Positions 1 to 8,444 are shown, counted from the stretch's first letter. The stretch is DNA of 43,956 nt from Oscillospiraceae bacterium (GCA_017536405.1 JAFXHL010000008.1:1-43956), one strand, 5' to 3'. The notes: a model not told the origin generated them from the sequence alone. Translations and numbers: made by a program.

Positions 1-165
1 AGAAAAACGAAATGGATGTATGTTAATATTTTTTCGATTCTTATGATAGTAGTAGCAATAGTTATGAAACTTTGCGCAATATCATATCCGATTTGGTCGC
101 TTGTGCTTTGGTATTTTTACATCTGGTTTGTGTATGGAATACAGATAACCCGTAATAAAAAGTAA
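1..165 (+). CDS. C-terminal fragment of a small membrane protein
   Basis: The reading frame is open from the first base and stops with TAA at 163-165, giving 54 residues; the start lies outside the window. It has two hydrophobic stretches (about residues 9-25 and 30-47, rich in I, V, L, W, Y) and a basic tail ending RNKK, which suggests an integral membrane protein with a cytoplasmic C-terminus. I recognise no family. No terminator separates it from the next gene 55 bases on. Confidence 0.5.
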   Translation, partial: RKTKWMYVNIFSILMIVVAIVMKLCAISYPIWSLVLWYFYIWFVYGIQITRNKK

Positions 166-219
166 CCTGTATTTTGAGGGATTGGTAAGACAAATTTAAA
201 TTTGGTGGTGTATATTTAT

Positions 220-600
220 ATGGAAATTAGAGAACTACTTCCCAAAAATAAATTTGATAATTCTAATATAAATAGACTTTTTCTTCTCACAGATGAAGAA
301 ATCAAGCCAATTATATATGAATTATTGGAATGGACACAAGATTATAATTGGCCAATAGCTAAAGAAATAATTCCTGTTCTTTTAGAAAGAGAAGATTTGA
401 TTTTCCCATATATAAGAGAAATTTTACAAAGTAATGACGAAGAATGGATATACTGGGTTATCAAATTGTTATTACCATCGTTTTCTGTATCTCATAAAAA
501 TATGTTGAAAGATGAGATTGTAAGATTGACTAATTCGTCAGAAGAAGATTATAAAGAAACTGCATTGGAGTTTTGTCATACATATTTTAGTGATTTATAA
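220..600 (+). CDS. DUF5071-like small protein
   Basis: The 126-residue acidic, soluble protein begins MEIRELLPKNKFDN and carries a central stretch with ELLEWTQDYNWPIAKEI, typical as I recall of the DUF5071 family; its function is not established. Some members sit beside polymorphic toxins, so an immunity role is possible, but nothing here shows one. The ATG at 220 is chosen because GGTGGT at 204-209 lies about ten bases before it; in-frame TTG and GTG codons at 202, 205 and 208 fall inside or before that site. The gene ends just before a bidirectional hairpin terminator. Confidence 0.7.
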   Translation: MEIRELLPKNKFDNSNINRLFLLTDEEIKPIIYELLEWTQDYNWPIAKEIIPVLLEREDLIFPYIREILQSNDEEWIYWVIKLLLPSFSVSHKNMLKDEIVRLTNSSEEDYKETALEFCHTYFSDL

Positions 601-640
601 ATTCCTGTTTATCAAATTTCCTGATTTATCTGTTAAAATC

Positions 641-676
641 AAAATACCCCGTGAAAATTCTTCACAGGGTATTTTT
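641..676. terminator. Bidirectional rho-independent terminator
   Basis: AAAATACCC and GTGAA at 641-654 pair with TTCAC and GGGTATTTT at 661-675 around a short loop, with a T run on the plus side and an A run that becomes a T run on the minus strand. It lies between convergent genes and can end transcripts of both. Confidence 0.85.
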
Positions 677-697
677 CTTTATTGATATAGGGATTTT

Positions 698-1366
698 TTA
701 TAAAACATTTGTTCCGTTAACGGTCATTCTGAATTCGAGCTTTAAAAATTCTGCGGCTCTTTTGCATAAAAGCATACGCTGAAGAAATATTTCAAAATAT
801 TCGAGAACAGAAGAAATTTCGGTGTCGATAACAACATCGAGCATAAGAGATTTTTTGTCATCGCTGAGGATAAGCTCTGCCTTTTCAACTGCGTAATTTA
901 CACGGTCGTGAATATCGAATTTGATCAATTCGGTATTTCTTACTCTTGAGCGCCTGACATCGCATTTGTCGGCTATTATAAGAGCGGCTGAAATCGGATT
1001 TATCGGTTGGGCGGTTGATTCATCGTGATTTCCTATAGCAGAAACTATCGTTGAAATATCTTCCGCAGGCATATCCATATGGTCCAAAAGTCTGAACGCC
1101 ATCATAGCTCCGCTTTGTGCGTGGTCTATACGATTTATTATATTTCCGATATCATGCATAAATCCTGCGATTTTTGCAAGATCACATTCATGCTCCGAAT
1201 ATCCGAGTTTTTCTAAAAGCCATGAAGCGTTTGTGGCAACCTTTTCAACGTGTGCAAAAGAATGCTCTGTATATCCGATTGATTTCAATGCCTCATCTGA
1301 TTTTTCAACATAGGTAATTATTTCTTTATCGTTTCTTATCTGTTTATAAGTAACACAGCTGTCCAT
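698..1366 (-). CDS. HD-domain phosphohydrolase
   Basis: This 222-residue protein has the metal-binding pattern of the HD superfamily: H35 and H39 in a first helix, the H71-D72 pair in the motif FMHDIGN, H82, H114 in GNHDES, and D133 in IIADKCD. Such enzymes hydrolyse phosphoesters of nucleotides or nucleotide second messengers in the cytoplasm; the substrate cannot be read from sequence. The C-terminal 70 residues are less familiar. The start ATG has GGAG nine bases upstream. It follows asnB by 11 bases on the same strand and probably shares its transcript, ending at the terminator at 641-676. The superfamily call is secure, the substrate unknown. Confidence 0.85.
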   Translation of the reverse strand: MDSCVTYKQIRNDKEIITYVEKSDEALKSIGYTEHSFAHVEKVATNASWLLEKLGYSEHECDLAKIAGFMHDIGNIINRIDHAQSGAMMAFRLLDHMDMPAEDISTIVSAIGNHDESTAQPINPISAALIIADKCDVRRSRVRNTELIKFDIHDRVNYAVEKAELILSDDKKSLMLDVVIDTEISSVLEYFEIFLQRMLLCKRAAEFLKLEFRMTVNGTNVL

Positions 1367-1377
1367 TATTTTTTCTC

Positions 1378-3237
1378 CTATACAAGTTCAAAGAAGTTTT
1401 CGTTTGGTTTCTTATCCGAGAAATAAACTTCATACCAGATGAGGAAAACAAATATTGTCCATACCTTTCTGCTGTTATCGGCTTTTCCTTCCTTATGGTC
1501 ATCAAGGTATCCTATAATTGCATCTGTATCAAAGAATTTCTTCGCGATATCACTGCTGAATTTTTCTTTTACAACATTATAGTATTTTTCATCCTTAAGC
1601 CAAACTCTTGTAGGAACAGGGAAGCCGAGTTTCTTTTTGTTTGCAGTCTGAGGAGGACACGCTCTTAATGCAGCCATTCTCATAGCATACTTTGTATTTT
1701 CCTTTGTGACACGATATTTTGTCGGTATCTTTTCAGCGACTGACATAACCTCTTTATCAAGGAAAGGAACACGAAGTTCGAGAGAATTCGCCATAGACAT
1801 TTTATCGGCCTTTAAAAGAATATCTCCGGTCATCCAGAGATGAAGGTCTAAATACTGCATTTTCGTAACTGCGTCTTTATCCTTGACCTTGTCATAGAAA
1901 GGCTTTGTTATTTCCATAGGATTAGGTGCAGAAGTAGAAATTTTGAGTATCTTCTTGCGTTCCTCAACGCTGAACATATATGCGTTTCCGATAAATCTTT
2001 CTTCAAGGTCTTTTCCTCGTCTTACAAGGAAATTAACCCCTCTCTTCTGAGGTAATTTCTGCGCAACATTTCCGATGGCGCGTCTTATAGGTCTGGGAAT
2101 AAGATTATATGCAGGAGCAGATGAAGGCTCTTTATAGATATTGTATCCGCCGAATATTTCGTCAGCGCCTTCGCCCGAAAGGACAACCTTTACATATTCT
2201 GACGCCTTGTTGCATACAAAGTATAAAGCGACAGCGGCAGGGTCGGCAAGAGGTTCATCCATGTGATACTGTATTCTTGAAAGATTGTTCCAGAATTCTT
2301 CGGGAGTGATAACCTTGCTGATGTTTTCCTTGTTGATGTATTTAGAGAATTCCTTTGCGTATCCGATTTCGTTGTATCTTTCGTCTTCACCGAAACCTAC
2401 TGTGAATGTCTTGTCAACATTAGCGACAGCGGCAACATAACTGCTGTCAACGCCACTTGAAAGAAAACTTCCTACTTCAACATCGGATATTTTATGTGCT
2501 TCAACCGAGTTCTTGAAAATATCTGAAATCTCATTTACCCAGTCTTCAAGTTGAGGTTTGCCATCTTCATTGAATTTTACTTCCCAGTATCTTTCAACCG
2601 AAAGTTCACCATTTTTATATGTGAAACAATGTGCAGCAGGAAGTTTGCATACATTTTTAAAGAATGTTTCTGTTGTAGGTGAATACTGGAATGTAAGGTA
2701 GTTTTCAAGCGCTGTTTCATTAAGTTCCTTAACAAATTTAGGATGCGCAAGGAATGACTTTATTTCTGAACCGAACATAAAAGTATCATCCATAACAGCA
2801 TAGTAAAGAGGTTTTATTCCAAAAAAGTCTCTTGCACCGAAAAGTTCCTTGCTTTTTTTATCCCATATAACGAAAGAAAACATTCCTCTTAACATATTGA
2901 GAAGAGATTTTCCATATTCTTCATATCCGTGAAGAAGAACTTCAGAATCTGATTTTGTTTTGAAGATATGACCTGCTGAAATAAGTTTTTCTCTTATTTC
3001 CTGGAAATTATATATTTCACCGTTAAAGAGAAGGACTTTTGTATTGTCTTCGTTATAAATAGGCTGGTCGCCGTTTGAAAGGTCGATAATAGAAAGTCTT
3101 CTGAATCCGAGGGCGATGTTTTCGTCGATATATGAGCCATCAGAGTCAGGACCACGATGACGGATGAGATCCATCATTTCGGTAAGGACCTTATTTGAAT
3201 CATCTATTGTATTGGTAAAACCTACGTAACCGCACAT
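1378..3237 (-). CDS. asnB: Asparagine synthetase (glutamine-hydrolysing)
   Basis: This enzyme makes asparagine from aspartate with glutamine as nitrogen donor and ATP as energy source. The 619-residue length is normal for AsnB. Residue Cys2 directly after Met1 (MCGYVGF) is the class II glutaminase nucleophile. RHRGPDSDG (27-35) and FNGEIYNF (71-78) are standard glutaminase motifs, and SSGVDSS (260-266) is the pyrophosphatase loop of the synthetase domain. GGAGG lies about ten bases before the ATG. It is the first gene of a two-gene unit with the HD hydrolase and has its own consensus promoter divergent from the SGNH gene. No T-box or other long leader fits in the roughly 50-base 5' UTR. Confidence 0.95.
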   Translation of the reverse strand: MCGYVGFTNTIDDSNKVLTEMMDLIRHRGPDSDGSYIDENIALGFRRLSIIDLSNGDQPIYNEDNTKVLLFNGEIYNFQEIREKLISAGHIFKTKSDSEVLLHGYEEYGKSLLNMLRGMFSFVIWDKKSKELFGARDFFGIKPLYYAVMDDTFMFGSEIKSFLAHPKFVKELNETALENYLTFQYSPTTETFFKNVCKLPAAHCFTYKNGELSVERYWEVKFNEDGKPQLEDWVNEISDIFKNSVEAHKISDVEVGSFLSSGVDSSYVAAVANVDKTFTVGFGEDERYNEIGYAKEFSKYINKENISKVITPEEFWNNLSRIQYHMDEPLADPAAVALYFVCNKASEYVKVVLSGEGADEIFGGYNIYKEPSSAPAYNLIPRPIRRAIGNVAQKLPQKRGVNFLVRRGKDLEERFIGNAYMFSVEERKKILKISTSAPNPMEITKPFYDKVKDKDAVTKMQYLDLHLWMTGDILLKADKMSMANSLELRVPFLDKEVMSVAEKIPTKYRVTKENTKYAMRMAALRACPPQTANKKKLGFPVPTRVWLKDEKYYNVVKEKFSSDIAKKFFDTDAIIGYLDDHKEGKADNSRKVWTIFVFLIWYEVYFSDKKPNENFFELV

Positions 3238-3292
3238 TTTATTTAAACCTCCAAGAGTTGTTTTGTTTTACTATATGTACCTTAACTAAATA

Positions 3293-3321
3293 ATTATACA
3301 ATATATCGGCAATCTTTGCAA
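3293..3321 (-). promoter_or_regulatory. Promoter of asnB
   Basis: On the minus strand, TTGCAA (3321-3316) and TATAAT (3298-3293) are separated by exactly 17 bases, a good sigma-A-type promoter. Transcription would start near 3286, about 50 bases before the asnB ATG. Confidence 0.75.
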
Positions 3322-3374
3322 GAGAATTTGCATTTAAATTGAGAATAAGTTTTATTTAAAATTTGTTAAAAGTG

Positions 3375-3403
3375 TTGCAATATTTGATATGATGTTGTAT
3401 AAT
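3375..3403 (+). promoter_or_regulatory. Promoter of the SGNH hydrolase operon
   Basis: TTGCAA (3375-3380) and TATAAT (3398-3403) are 17 bases apart, upstream of the ATG at 3442. It is divergent from the asnB promoter in the same 204-base gap. Confidence 0.8.
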
Positions 3404-3441
3404 GAATAAGGTTATATTATTTTGAGAAGAAAGGTAATATT

Positions 3442-4356
3442 ATGTCGAAATCTTATTGGGATAATTCAGGTGGAAAGAGAAGAAACGATGGTCCTAAAAT
3501 CAATTTCTTTGTGATTTTCCTCATTATTGTATTCACGTTTATACTCTGTCTGGGAACATACCTTCTTATTCAGAATTGGGATGAACTCGGTATCGGTAAA
3601 GAAATTTCATCAGAAACAGTTCCGACAACTGTCAGTGAAACTACAACATCAGCAACAACCACTACACCACAGGAAACTACCACAACTCCTGAAACAACAA
3701 CTCTTGCAAATCCTATTCCACAGACAGATCCTGTAGACCCTTCATATTTTGAAAATTGTGTGTTTATAGGTGATTCTATCAGCGCGGGATTTTCTGCTTA
3801 TGGATTTATCCCTGAAAAAAATGTTTATGCAAGTATTGGTATGAATATTGATAAAATCAATACACAGACTATGCCTATTATGCTTAAAAATCCTGATGAC
3901 GAAACAACATACAGCATTCAGGAAATGACAGTTATTGACGCACTTAAAATATCAAGACCCGATACAATCTACATAATGCTTGGAAGTAATGGAATAGCCT
4001 GGCTTTCAAATGATTATATGATTGAAAAATATCAGCTTTTTGTTGATTCGATAAAAGCGGAACTTCCGGATACAACTATCTATATTATGTCAGTTCCTCC
4101 TGTAACAGTAAACAGGGAAGCACCTGATAATCCGAATGGTCAGATTCTTAATTCGAATATTGATATATATAATTCCGAACTTCTTGATTTTGCAAATGAA
4201 AACGGATTCTATTTTATAGATGTCAATACCTGCCTTAAAGGCAACGACGGCAAACTTCCTACAGAATGGGCAGGAAGAGACGGTATGCATTTCAACAGGG
4301 ATACATACAATTTAGTTATAAACTATATCTTATCACATACAGTAAAGGAAGAATAA
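3442..4356 (+). CDS. Membrane-anchored SGNH/GDSL-type hydrolase
   Basis: The 304-residue protein has a basic N-terminus, one membrane helix (about 20-43), a Thr/Ser-rich linker (about 57-88, many TTT and ETT runs) and an extracytoplasmic SGNH hydrolase domain. The GDS block is FIGDSISAG, with Ser112 as nucleophile. A MLGSNGI segment corresponds to block III, and the C-terminal DGMHF supplies Asp280 and His283. SGNH enzymes remove acyl or acetyl groups from polysaccharides or lipids; a cell-envelope substrate is likely from the topology. It heads a three-gene unit, with the next start 2 bases after its stop. The exact substrate is unknown. Confidence 0.85.
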   Translation: MSKSYWDNSGGKRRNDGPKINFFVIFLIIVFTFILCLGTYLLIQNWDELGIGKEISSETVPTTVSETTTSATTTTPQETTTTPETTTLANPIPQTDPVDPSYFENCVFIGDSISAGFSAYGFIPEKNVYASIGMNIDKINTQTMPIMLKNPDDETTYSIQEMTVIDALKISRPDTIYIMLGSNGIAWLSNDYMIEKYQLFVDSIKAELPDTTIYIMSVPPVTVNREAPDNPNGQILNSNIDIYNSELLDFANENGFYFIDVNTCLKGNDGKLPTEWAGRDGMHFNRDTYNLVINYILSHTVKEE

Positions 4357-4358
4357 AA

Positions 4359-4874
4359 ATGAAAAGAAGTAAAAAAATAACAGCAATTTTATTGACAGCA
4401 TTTGTTGTGCTTTCGATGTCAGCTTGTTCAGGAAAAACGGTTGAAGAAACTCCTGAGAATACAACATCTGCTGATGTTCAGGTTGCATCACCTGATGTTT
4501 CTGCAATCGGAGACTCGGCTAAGAAACTCTATGTCGGAATAGATATGATTGAAATAACATCCGATAAAATGAACTTTTACTTCTCGGACCTTGATATGTC
4601 AAAAGTGGAGTCATTCTATGCTGTTAAAGCACAGGATGGATATACAGACCATTTTGTTATAGTGAAACTCAATGACAATGCTTATTCTTCACAGGTTTCT
4701 GATATTTTCAAGGCATATGCAGCTGAACTTTCAGAAACTTATGCGGATTACGCACCTATAGAAGCAGACCGTGCCGCTAAAGCGCAGATTTCTGTTGTAG
4801 GGGATAGTTATGTTGTTCTCATTATTTCCGAAGATAATAGTGCGGTACTTTCTTCAGTAAAATCATTTTTCTAA
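4359..4874 (+). CDS. DUF4358-like lipoprotein
   Basis: The 171-residue protein starts at the ATG at 4359, two bases after the upstream stop codon and behind AAAGGAAG. Residues 1-22 form a lipoprotein signal peptide: MKRSKK, a hydrophobic core, then the lipobox SMSAC with Cys23. A Thr/Ser linker follows, then a compact domain with KLYVGIDMIEI and YAVKAQDGYTDHFVIVKL that resembles the DUF4358 family of clostridial lipoproteins. The function of that family is not established. Cotranscription with an anchored SGNH hydrolase and a small membrane protein suggests a shared job at the outer face of the membrane. Confidence 0.75.
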   Translation: MKRSKKITAILLTAFVVLSMSACSGKTVEETPENTTSADVQVASPDVSAIGDSAKKLYVGIDMIEITSDKMNFYFSDLDMSKVESFYAVKAQDGYTDHFVIVKLNDNAYSSQVSDIFKAYAAELSETYADYAPIEADRAAKAQISVVGDSYVVLIISEDNSAVLSSVKSFF

Positions 4875-4901
4875 AATCAATCAAGACAGGCGGAGATTTT
4901 T

Positions 4902-5294
4902 ATGATTATTGAATGTTTGATAATTCTTGCGCTGGTGGTTGCTATCCTGTTTATTTATATGTTCAGAAAAAACGAAGAGCATGAAGGACATGTGCTTATG
5001 ATCATTCCTTTTATATTCCTTCCTGCGCTTAATGTTCTTGCATATTTCTTTTCAGGATATGTAAGGCTCATACTGCCATTCGATACTCTTATAACTAATA
5101 TAATAATAAACTCTATTGCTGTTCTTATTTCGGGAATATTTGCAGGGGTGGGGATGACGAAATTAAAAACTAAATCCACAAAGATTACCTATTCAACAAT
5201 AGTTGCTCTTTATGATATAATTCTAAGTTGTATTCTTATTTCTGATTTGTGTCAGAGAATGGGATATACCTTTGATTTTAATTTTAAAATATGA
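4902..5294 (+). CDS. Small four-helix membrane protein, unknown
   Basis: The 130-residue protein has four predicted membrane segments (about 3-20, 33-50, 62-84, 98-115) joined by short charged loops, the first being RKNEEHEGH. I recognise no family. The start ATG follows GGCGGAG by several bases. It is the last gene of the SGNH operon, 27 bases after the lipoprotein and directly before a strong hairpin. Confidence 0.6.
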   Translation: MIIECLIILALVVAILFIYMFRKNEEHEGHVLMIIPFIFLPALNVLAYFFSGYVRLILPFDTLITNIIINSIAVLISGIFAGVGMTKLKTKSTKITYSTIVALYDIILSCILISDLCQRMGYTFDFNFKI

Positions 5295-5300
5295 TATTAG

Positions 5301-5332
5301 CCGACCACAATATATTGTGGTCGGACTTTATT
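5301..5332 (+). terminator. Palindromic terminator containing an NrdR-box-like core
   Basis: Positions 5301-5324 form a perfect 24-base inverted repeat (CCGACCACAATA and its complement) followed by ACTTTATTTTT, so it can act as the operon terminator. Its centre CCACAATATATTGTGG is nearly identical to the dyad in the nrdD leader at 5494-5509, so it may also bind the same regulator. Confidence 0.65.
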
Positions 5333-5443
5333 TTTGAAATTTTGCTTTAAAACAATGATTTTTTAGTTAAAACGAGATTATAAGGCTAAAATTATTGTGC
5401 ATTATATACAAAATATATATAATCAATTCTCTCAAAAATAGCA

Positions 5444-5472
5444 TTGACATTTTATACTGCTTGTTATATAAT
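5444..5472 (+). promoter_or_regulatory. Consensus promoter of nrdD-nrdG
   Basis: TTGACA (5444-5449) and TATAAT (5467-5472) match the sigma-A consensus exactly, with a 17-base spacer. Transcription would start near 5479, giving a leader of about 70 bases that contains the NrdR-like dyad. Confidence 0.9.
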
Positions 5473-5493
5473 TAGTATCAGCCCACCGATAAA

Positions 5494-5509
5494 ACACAAT
5501 ATATTGTGG
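5494..5509. promoter_or_regulatory. NrdR-box-like operator
   Basis: ACACAATATATTGTGG matches the published NrdR box pattern (aCaCwAtATaTwGTGt) at all but the last base, and lies about 15 bases after the predicted start of transcription of nrdD. NrdR represses ribonucleotide reductase genes when dATP is plentiful, so the location is apt. NrdR boxes usually come in helically phased pairs; a second good copy adjacent to this one is not visible. Confidence 0.7.
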
Positions 5510-5549
5510 TTGTGGTCGAAATGAAAATATGGAAAGAGGTTGAGTATAT

Positions 5550-7841
5550 ATGGTTACACAGATCATTAAAAGAGACGGAAGAAAATTACCATTCAATATC
5601 GAAAAAATAGCAAATGCTGTTTATAAGGCAGCTCAAGCGGTAGGCGGAAGCAACTATGATGAAGCTATGGAGATTGCCCGTAAAGTCTGCATTATGATAG
5701 AAGAAGTTTACGGTTCTGAAGTTCCTACTGTTGAACAGGTTCAGGATATGGTTGAAAAGGTTCTTGTTGAAGAAGGACACGCAAAGACAGCCAAGGCGTT
5801 TATTCTTTATCGTTCAAACAGAACACGTTCAAGAGAAATGAACACTCGTCTTATGAAGGTTTATGAAGACCTTACTTTCACAAGTGCAAAAGACAGCAAT
5901 ATGAAGCGTGATAACGCTAATATTGACGGCGATACTGCTATGGGAACAATGCTTAAATACGGATCAGAAGGCTCAAAGCAGTTCTATGAAATGTATGTCC
6001 TTGATCCTAAGCATGCTAATGCTCATAACAAGGGTGATATCCATATCCACGACCTTGACTTCCTTACACTCACAACTACATGCTGTCAGATAGACATAGC
6101 AAGACTTTTCAAAAATGGTTTCTTTACAGGCCATGGGTTCCTTCGTGAACCCAATAGCATAGGCAGTTACAGTGCGCTTGCTTGTATTGCTATTCAGTCC
6201 AACCAGAACGACCAGCATGGCGGACAGAGTATTCCTAACTTTGATTATGGTTTAGCACTCGGTGTTGCTAAAACATTCATTTCAGAAGTTGCAAGAATTT
6301 CGGATATTCTTTTTGACGGAAAAGATATTTCATCTGTTAAGGAAGAGCTCAAGAGTTATGTTTCAGATAAAGAACATATCCTTGACGAAGAAGGTGTTGC
6401 ATTTACAGAAAAGACTCTCTGCGATAAACTCGGTGTATCATCTGAAGATGCGAAACACGTTATAGAAAAAGCGCTCAATGCTACTGACCATGCAACATAT
6501 CAGGCTATGGAAGCACTTATTCATAACCTCAATACAATGCATTCAAGAGCAGGGGCACAGGTTCCTTTCAGCTCTATCAACTACGGAACAGATACATCTC
6601 CCGAAGGAAGAATGATTATAAAGAATGTTCTTCTCGCTAATGAAGCAGGTCTCGGAAACGGCGAAACTCCCATTTTCCCGATACATATCTTCAAGGTTAA
6701 GGAAGGCATAAACTATAATCCTACAGATCCTAACTATGATCTCTTCAAACTCGCTTGCAGAGTTTCTGCTAAGAGACTTTTCCCGAATTTCTCCTTCATC
6801 GATGCTCCTTATAACCTTCAGTATTATAAAGAAGGCGATTACAATACAGAAGTATCATATATGGGTTGCCGTACAAGAGTTATCGGCAATAACTATGATA
6901 AGGACCGTCAGATTGTAACAGGAAGAGGAAACTTGAGTTTCACATCTATAAACCTTCCTCGTCTTGCTATTGAGTCAGACGGAAATGTAGGTCTTTTCTT
7001 TGAAAAACTTGATGATATGATGGATCTTGTTATCGAACAACTCAATGCAAGATACAGAATTCAGGCACAGAAGAAAGTCCGTAACTTCCCATTCCTTATG
7101 GGACAGGGCATCTGGATTGATTCAGAAAAACTTGGTCCCGATGATGAAGTGGGCGAAGTTCTTAAACATGGTACACTCTCAATGGGCTTTATAGGACTTG
7201 CAGAATGTCTTAAGGCACTCATCGGTGTTCATCATGGTGAATCAGAAGAAGCTCGTGATCTCGGTATGGAAATCGTTACTCATATGAGAAACAGAATGGA
7301 TGAAGAAAGCAAGAGAACAGGTATGAACTATACTCTTCTTGCAACTCCTGCTGAAGGTCTTTCAGGCAGATTTGTAAATATTGATAAGATCAAATATGGT
7401 GTTATCGAAGGTGTAACAGACAGAGAATATTATACAAACTCATTCCATGTTCCTGTTCATCATCATATAAGTGCTTTTGAAAAGATCAAGATAGAAGCGC
7501 CTTACCATGCTCTCACAAACGCAGGACATATCAGTTATATCGAACTTGACGGAGACCCTCTCAAGAACGTTGACGCTTTCGAAAAGATTGTTCGTTGTAT
7601 GAAAGAATCGGGCATCGGCTATGGCTCTATCAACCACCCTGTTGACAGAGACCCTGTTTGCGGATACACAGGTATTATCGACGATGTTTGTCCTAAGTGC
7701 GGAAGAAGAGAAGACGATGGAAAGCCTCGTTTTGAAAGAATAAGAAGAATCACAGGTTACCTCGTAGGAACACTTGACAGATTCAACGATGCTAAGAAAG
7801 CAGAAGAACGTGACAGAGTAAAACACTCTATCAAGGAATAA
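5550..7841 (+). CDS. nrdD: Anaerobic ribonucleoside-triphosphate reductase (class III)
   Basis: NrdD reduces ribonucleoside triphosphates to deoxyribonucleotides using a glycyl radical made by NrdG. The 763-residue protein has an ATP-cone allosteric domain at about residues 3-92 (beginning TQIIKRDGRKLPF), a catalytic barrel, a zinc-type C-terminal segment with Cys704, Cys714 and Cys717, and the radical site RITGYL with Gly736. The first member of the usual paired CxxC is Asp here (DPVC). As I recall this variant is common in clostridial NrdD, so I do not treat it as damage. The ATG lies after GGAAAGAGG. It is transcribed with nrdG from the consensus promoter at 5444-5472. Confidence 0.97.
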   Translation: MVTQIIKRDGRKLPFNIEKIANAVYKAAQAVGGSNYDEAMEIARKVCIMIEEVYGSEVPTVEQVQDMVEKVLVEEGHAKTAKAFILYRSNRTRSREMNTRLMKVYEDLTFTSAKDSNMKRDNANIDGDTAMGTMLKYGSEGSKQFYEMYVLDPKHANAHNKGDIHIHDLDFLTLTTTCCQIDIARLFKNGFFTGHGFLREPNSIGSYSALACIAIQSNQNDQHGGQSIPNFDYGLALGVAKTFISEVARISDILFDGKDISSVKEELKSYVSDKEHILDEEGVAFTEKTLCDKLGVSSEDAKHVIEKALNATDHATYQAMEALIHNLNTMHSRAGAQVPFSSINYGTDTSPEGRMIIKNVLLANEAGLGNGETPIFPIHIFKVKEGINYNPTDPNYDLFKLACRVSAKRLFPNFSFIDAPYNLQYYKEGDYNTEVSYMGCRTRVIGNNYDKDRQIVTGRGNLSFTSINLPRLAIESDGNVGLFFEKLDDMMDLVIEQLNARYRIQAQKKVRNFPFLMGQGIWIDSEKLGPDDEVGEVLKHGTLSMGFIGLAECLKALIGVHHGESEEARDLGMEIVTHMRNRMDEESKRTGMNYTLLATPAEGLSGRFVNIDKIKYGVIEGVTDREYYTNSFHVPVHHHISAFEKIKIEAPYHALTNAGHISYIELDGDPLKNVDAFEKIVRCMKESGIGYGSINHPVDRDPVCGYTGIIDDVCPKCGRREDDGKPRFERIRRITGYLVGTLDRFNDAKKAEERDRVKHSIKE

Positions 7842-7858
7842 AATTTCTATAAAGTTTC

Positions 7859-7887
7859 AGGGCAACCGCCGTTTTTGGTGTTGCCCT
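7859..7887 (+). other. Intercistronic hairpin between nrdD and nrdG
   Basis: AGGGCAAC (7859-7866) pairs with GTTGCCCT (7880-7887) across a 13-base loop. Only a weak T-rich stretch (TGACTTTGTTT) follows, and the nrdG ribosome binding site begins 15 bases later. It may be a leaky terminator or an RNA-stabilising element that lowers nrdG relative to nrdD. Confidence 0.5.
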
Positions 7888-7913
7888 TGACTTTGTTTAT
7901 AGGAGAGATATTT

Positions 7914-8423
7914 TTGGAAATAAGAATAGCAGGAACAAGCAACGATTCCATTGTTGACGGTCCCGGAATACGATTTACTATTTTCGTTCAGGGATGTCCC
8001 CATCACTGCAAAGGTTGTCATAATCCACAGACCCATTCTTATGATGGCGGAAAAGTTATTGACACAGATGAACTTTTGGAAAAAATCCTCGCAAATCCTT
8101 TGCTTGACGGTGTTACATTCAGCGGGGGAGAACCATTTGTCTATGCAAAACAACTTGCTGATTTAGCAAGAAAAATAAAACAGAACAACCTTAATATTGT
8201 AACATATTCAGGGTATACTTTTGAAAGACTCATTTCGGAATCTACCGAAGAAAATGGCTTTTCAGAACTTCTTGCTGAAACCGATATCCTGATTGACGGA
8301 CCATATCTTGAAGCTGAACGTTCTCTTATGCTTCTTTTCAGAGGTAGCAAAAATCAGCGTATAGTTGATGTTAAAAAGAGCCTTGAAAAAGGTTCGGTTG
8401 TTGAAATAAATCTTGATAATTAA
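7914..8423 (+). CDS. nrdG: Anaerobic ribonucleotide reductase activating protein
   Basis: NrdG is the radical-SAM activase that abstracts hydrogen from Gly736 of NrdD. The 169-residue protein shows the CxxxCxxC cluster motif in GCPHHCKGCHNP (Cys28, Cys32, Cys35) and the TFSGGEP glycine-rich SAM motif further on. TTG at 7914 is chosen as start because GGAGAG lies 7 bases upstream and the protein then begins MEIRIAGTSNDSIVDGPG, the usual NrdG start. The longer reading from TTG at 7875 would run through the hairpin. It lies 72 bases after nrdD on the same transcript. Confidence 0.95.
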   Translation: MEIRIAGTSNDSIVDGPGIRFTIFVQGCPHHCKGCHNPQTHSYDGGKVIDTDELLEKILANPLLDGVTFSGGEPFVYAKQLADLARKIKQNNLNIVTYSGYTFERLISESTEENGFSELLAETDILIDGPYLEAERSLMLLFRGSKNQRIVDVKKSLEKGSVVEINLDN

Positions 8424-8444
8424 AATTTATAGGGAGGTGTAAGT

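Noticed and set aside
3363-3380. TTGTTAAAAGTGTTGCAA near the SGNH promoter, resembling a Rex site
   Set aside because: The left half is perfect but the right half matches only 4 of 7 bases and is largely explained by the -35 hexamer TTGCAA.
5301-5324. Perfect 24-base palindrome as an attachment site or mobile-element end
   Set aside because: There is no integrase or transposase nearby and no target duplication; a terminator with an operator-like core explains it.
7440-7826. Antisense open frame of 128 codons over the 3' part of nrdD
   Set aside because: It lies wholly opposite the conserved NrdD C-terminus including the glycyl-radical site, with no ribosome site or family resemblance.
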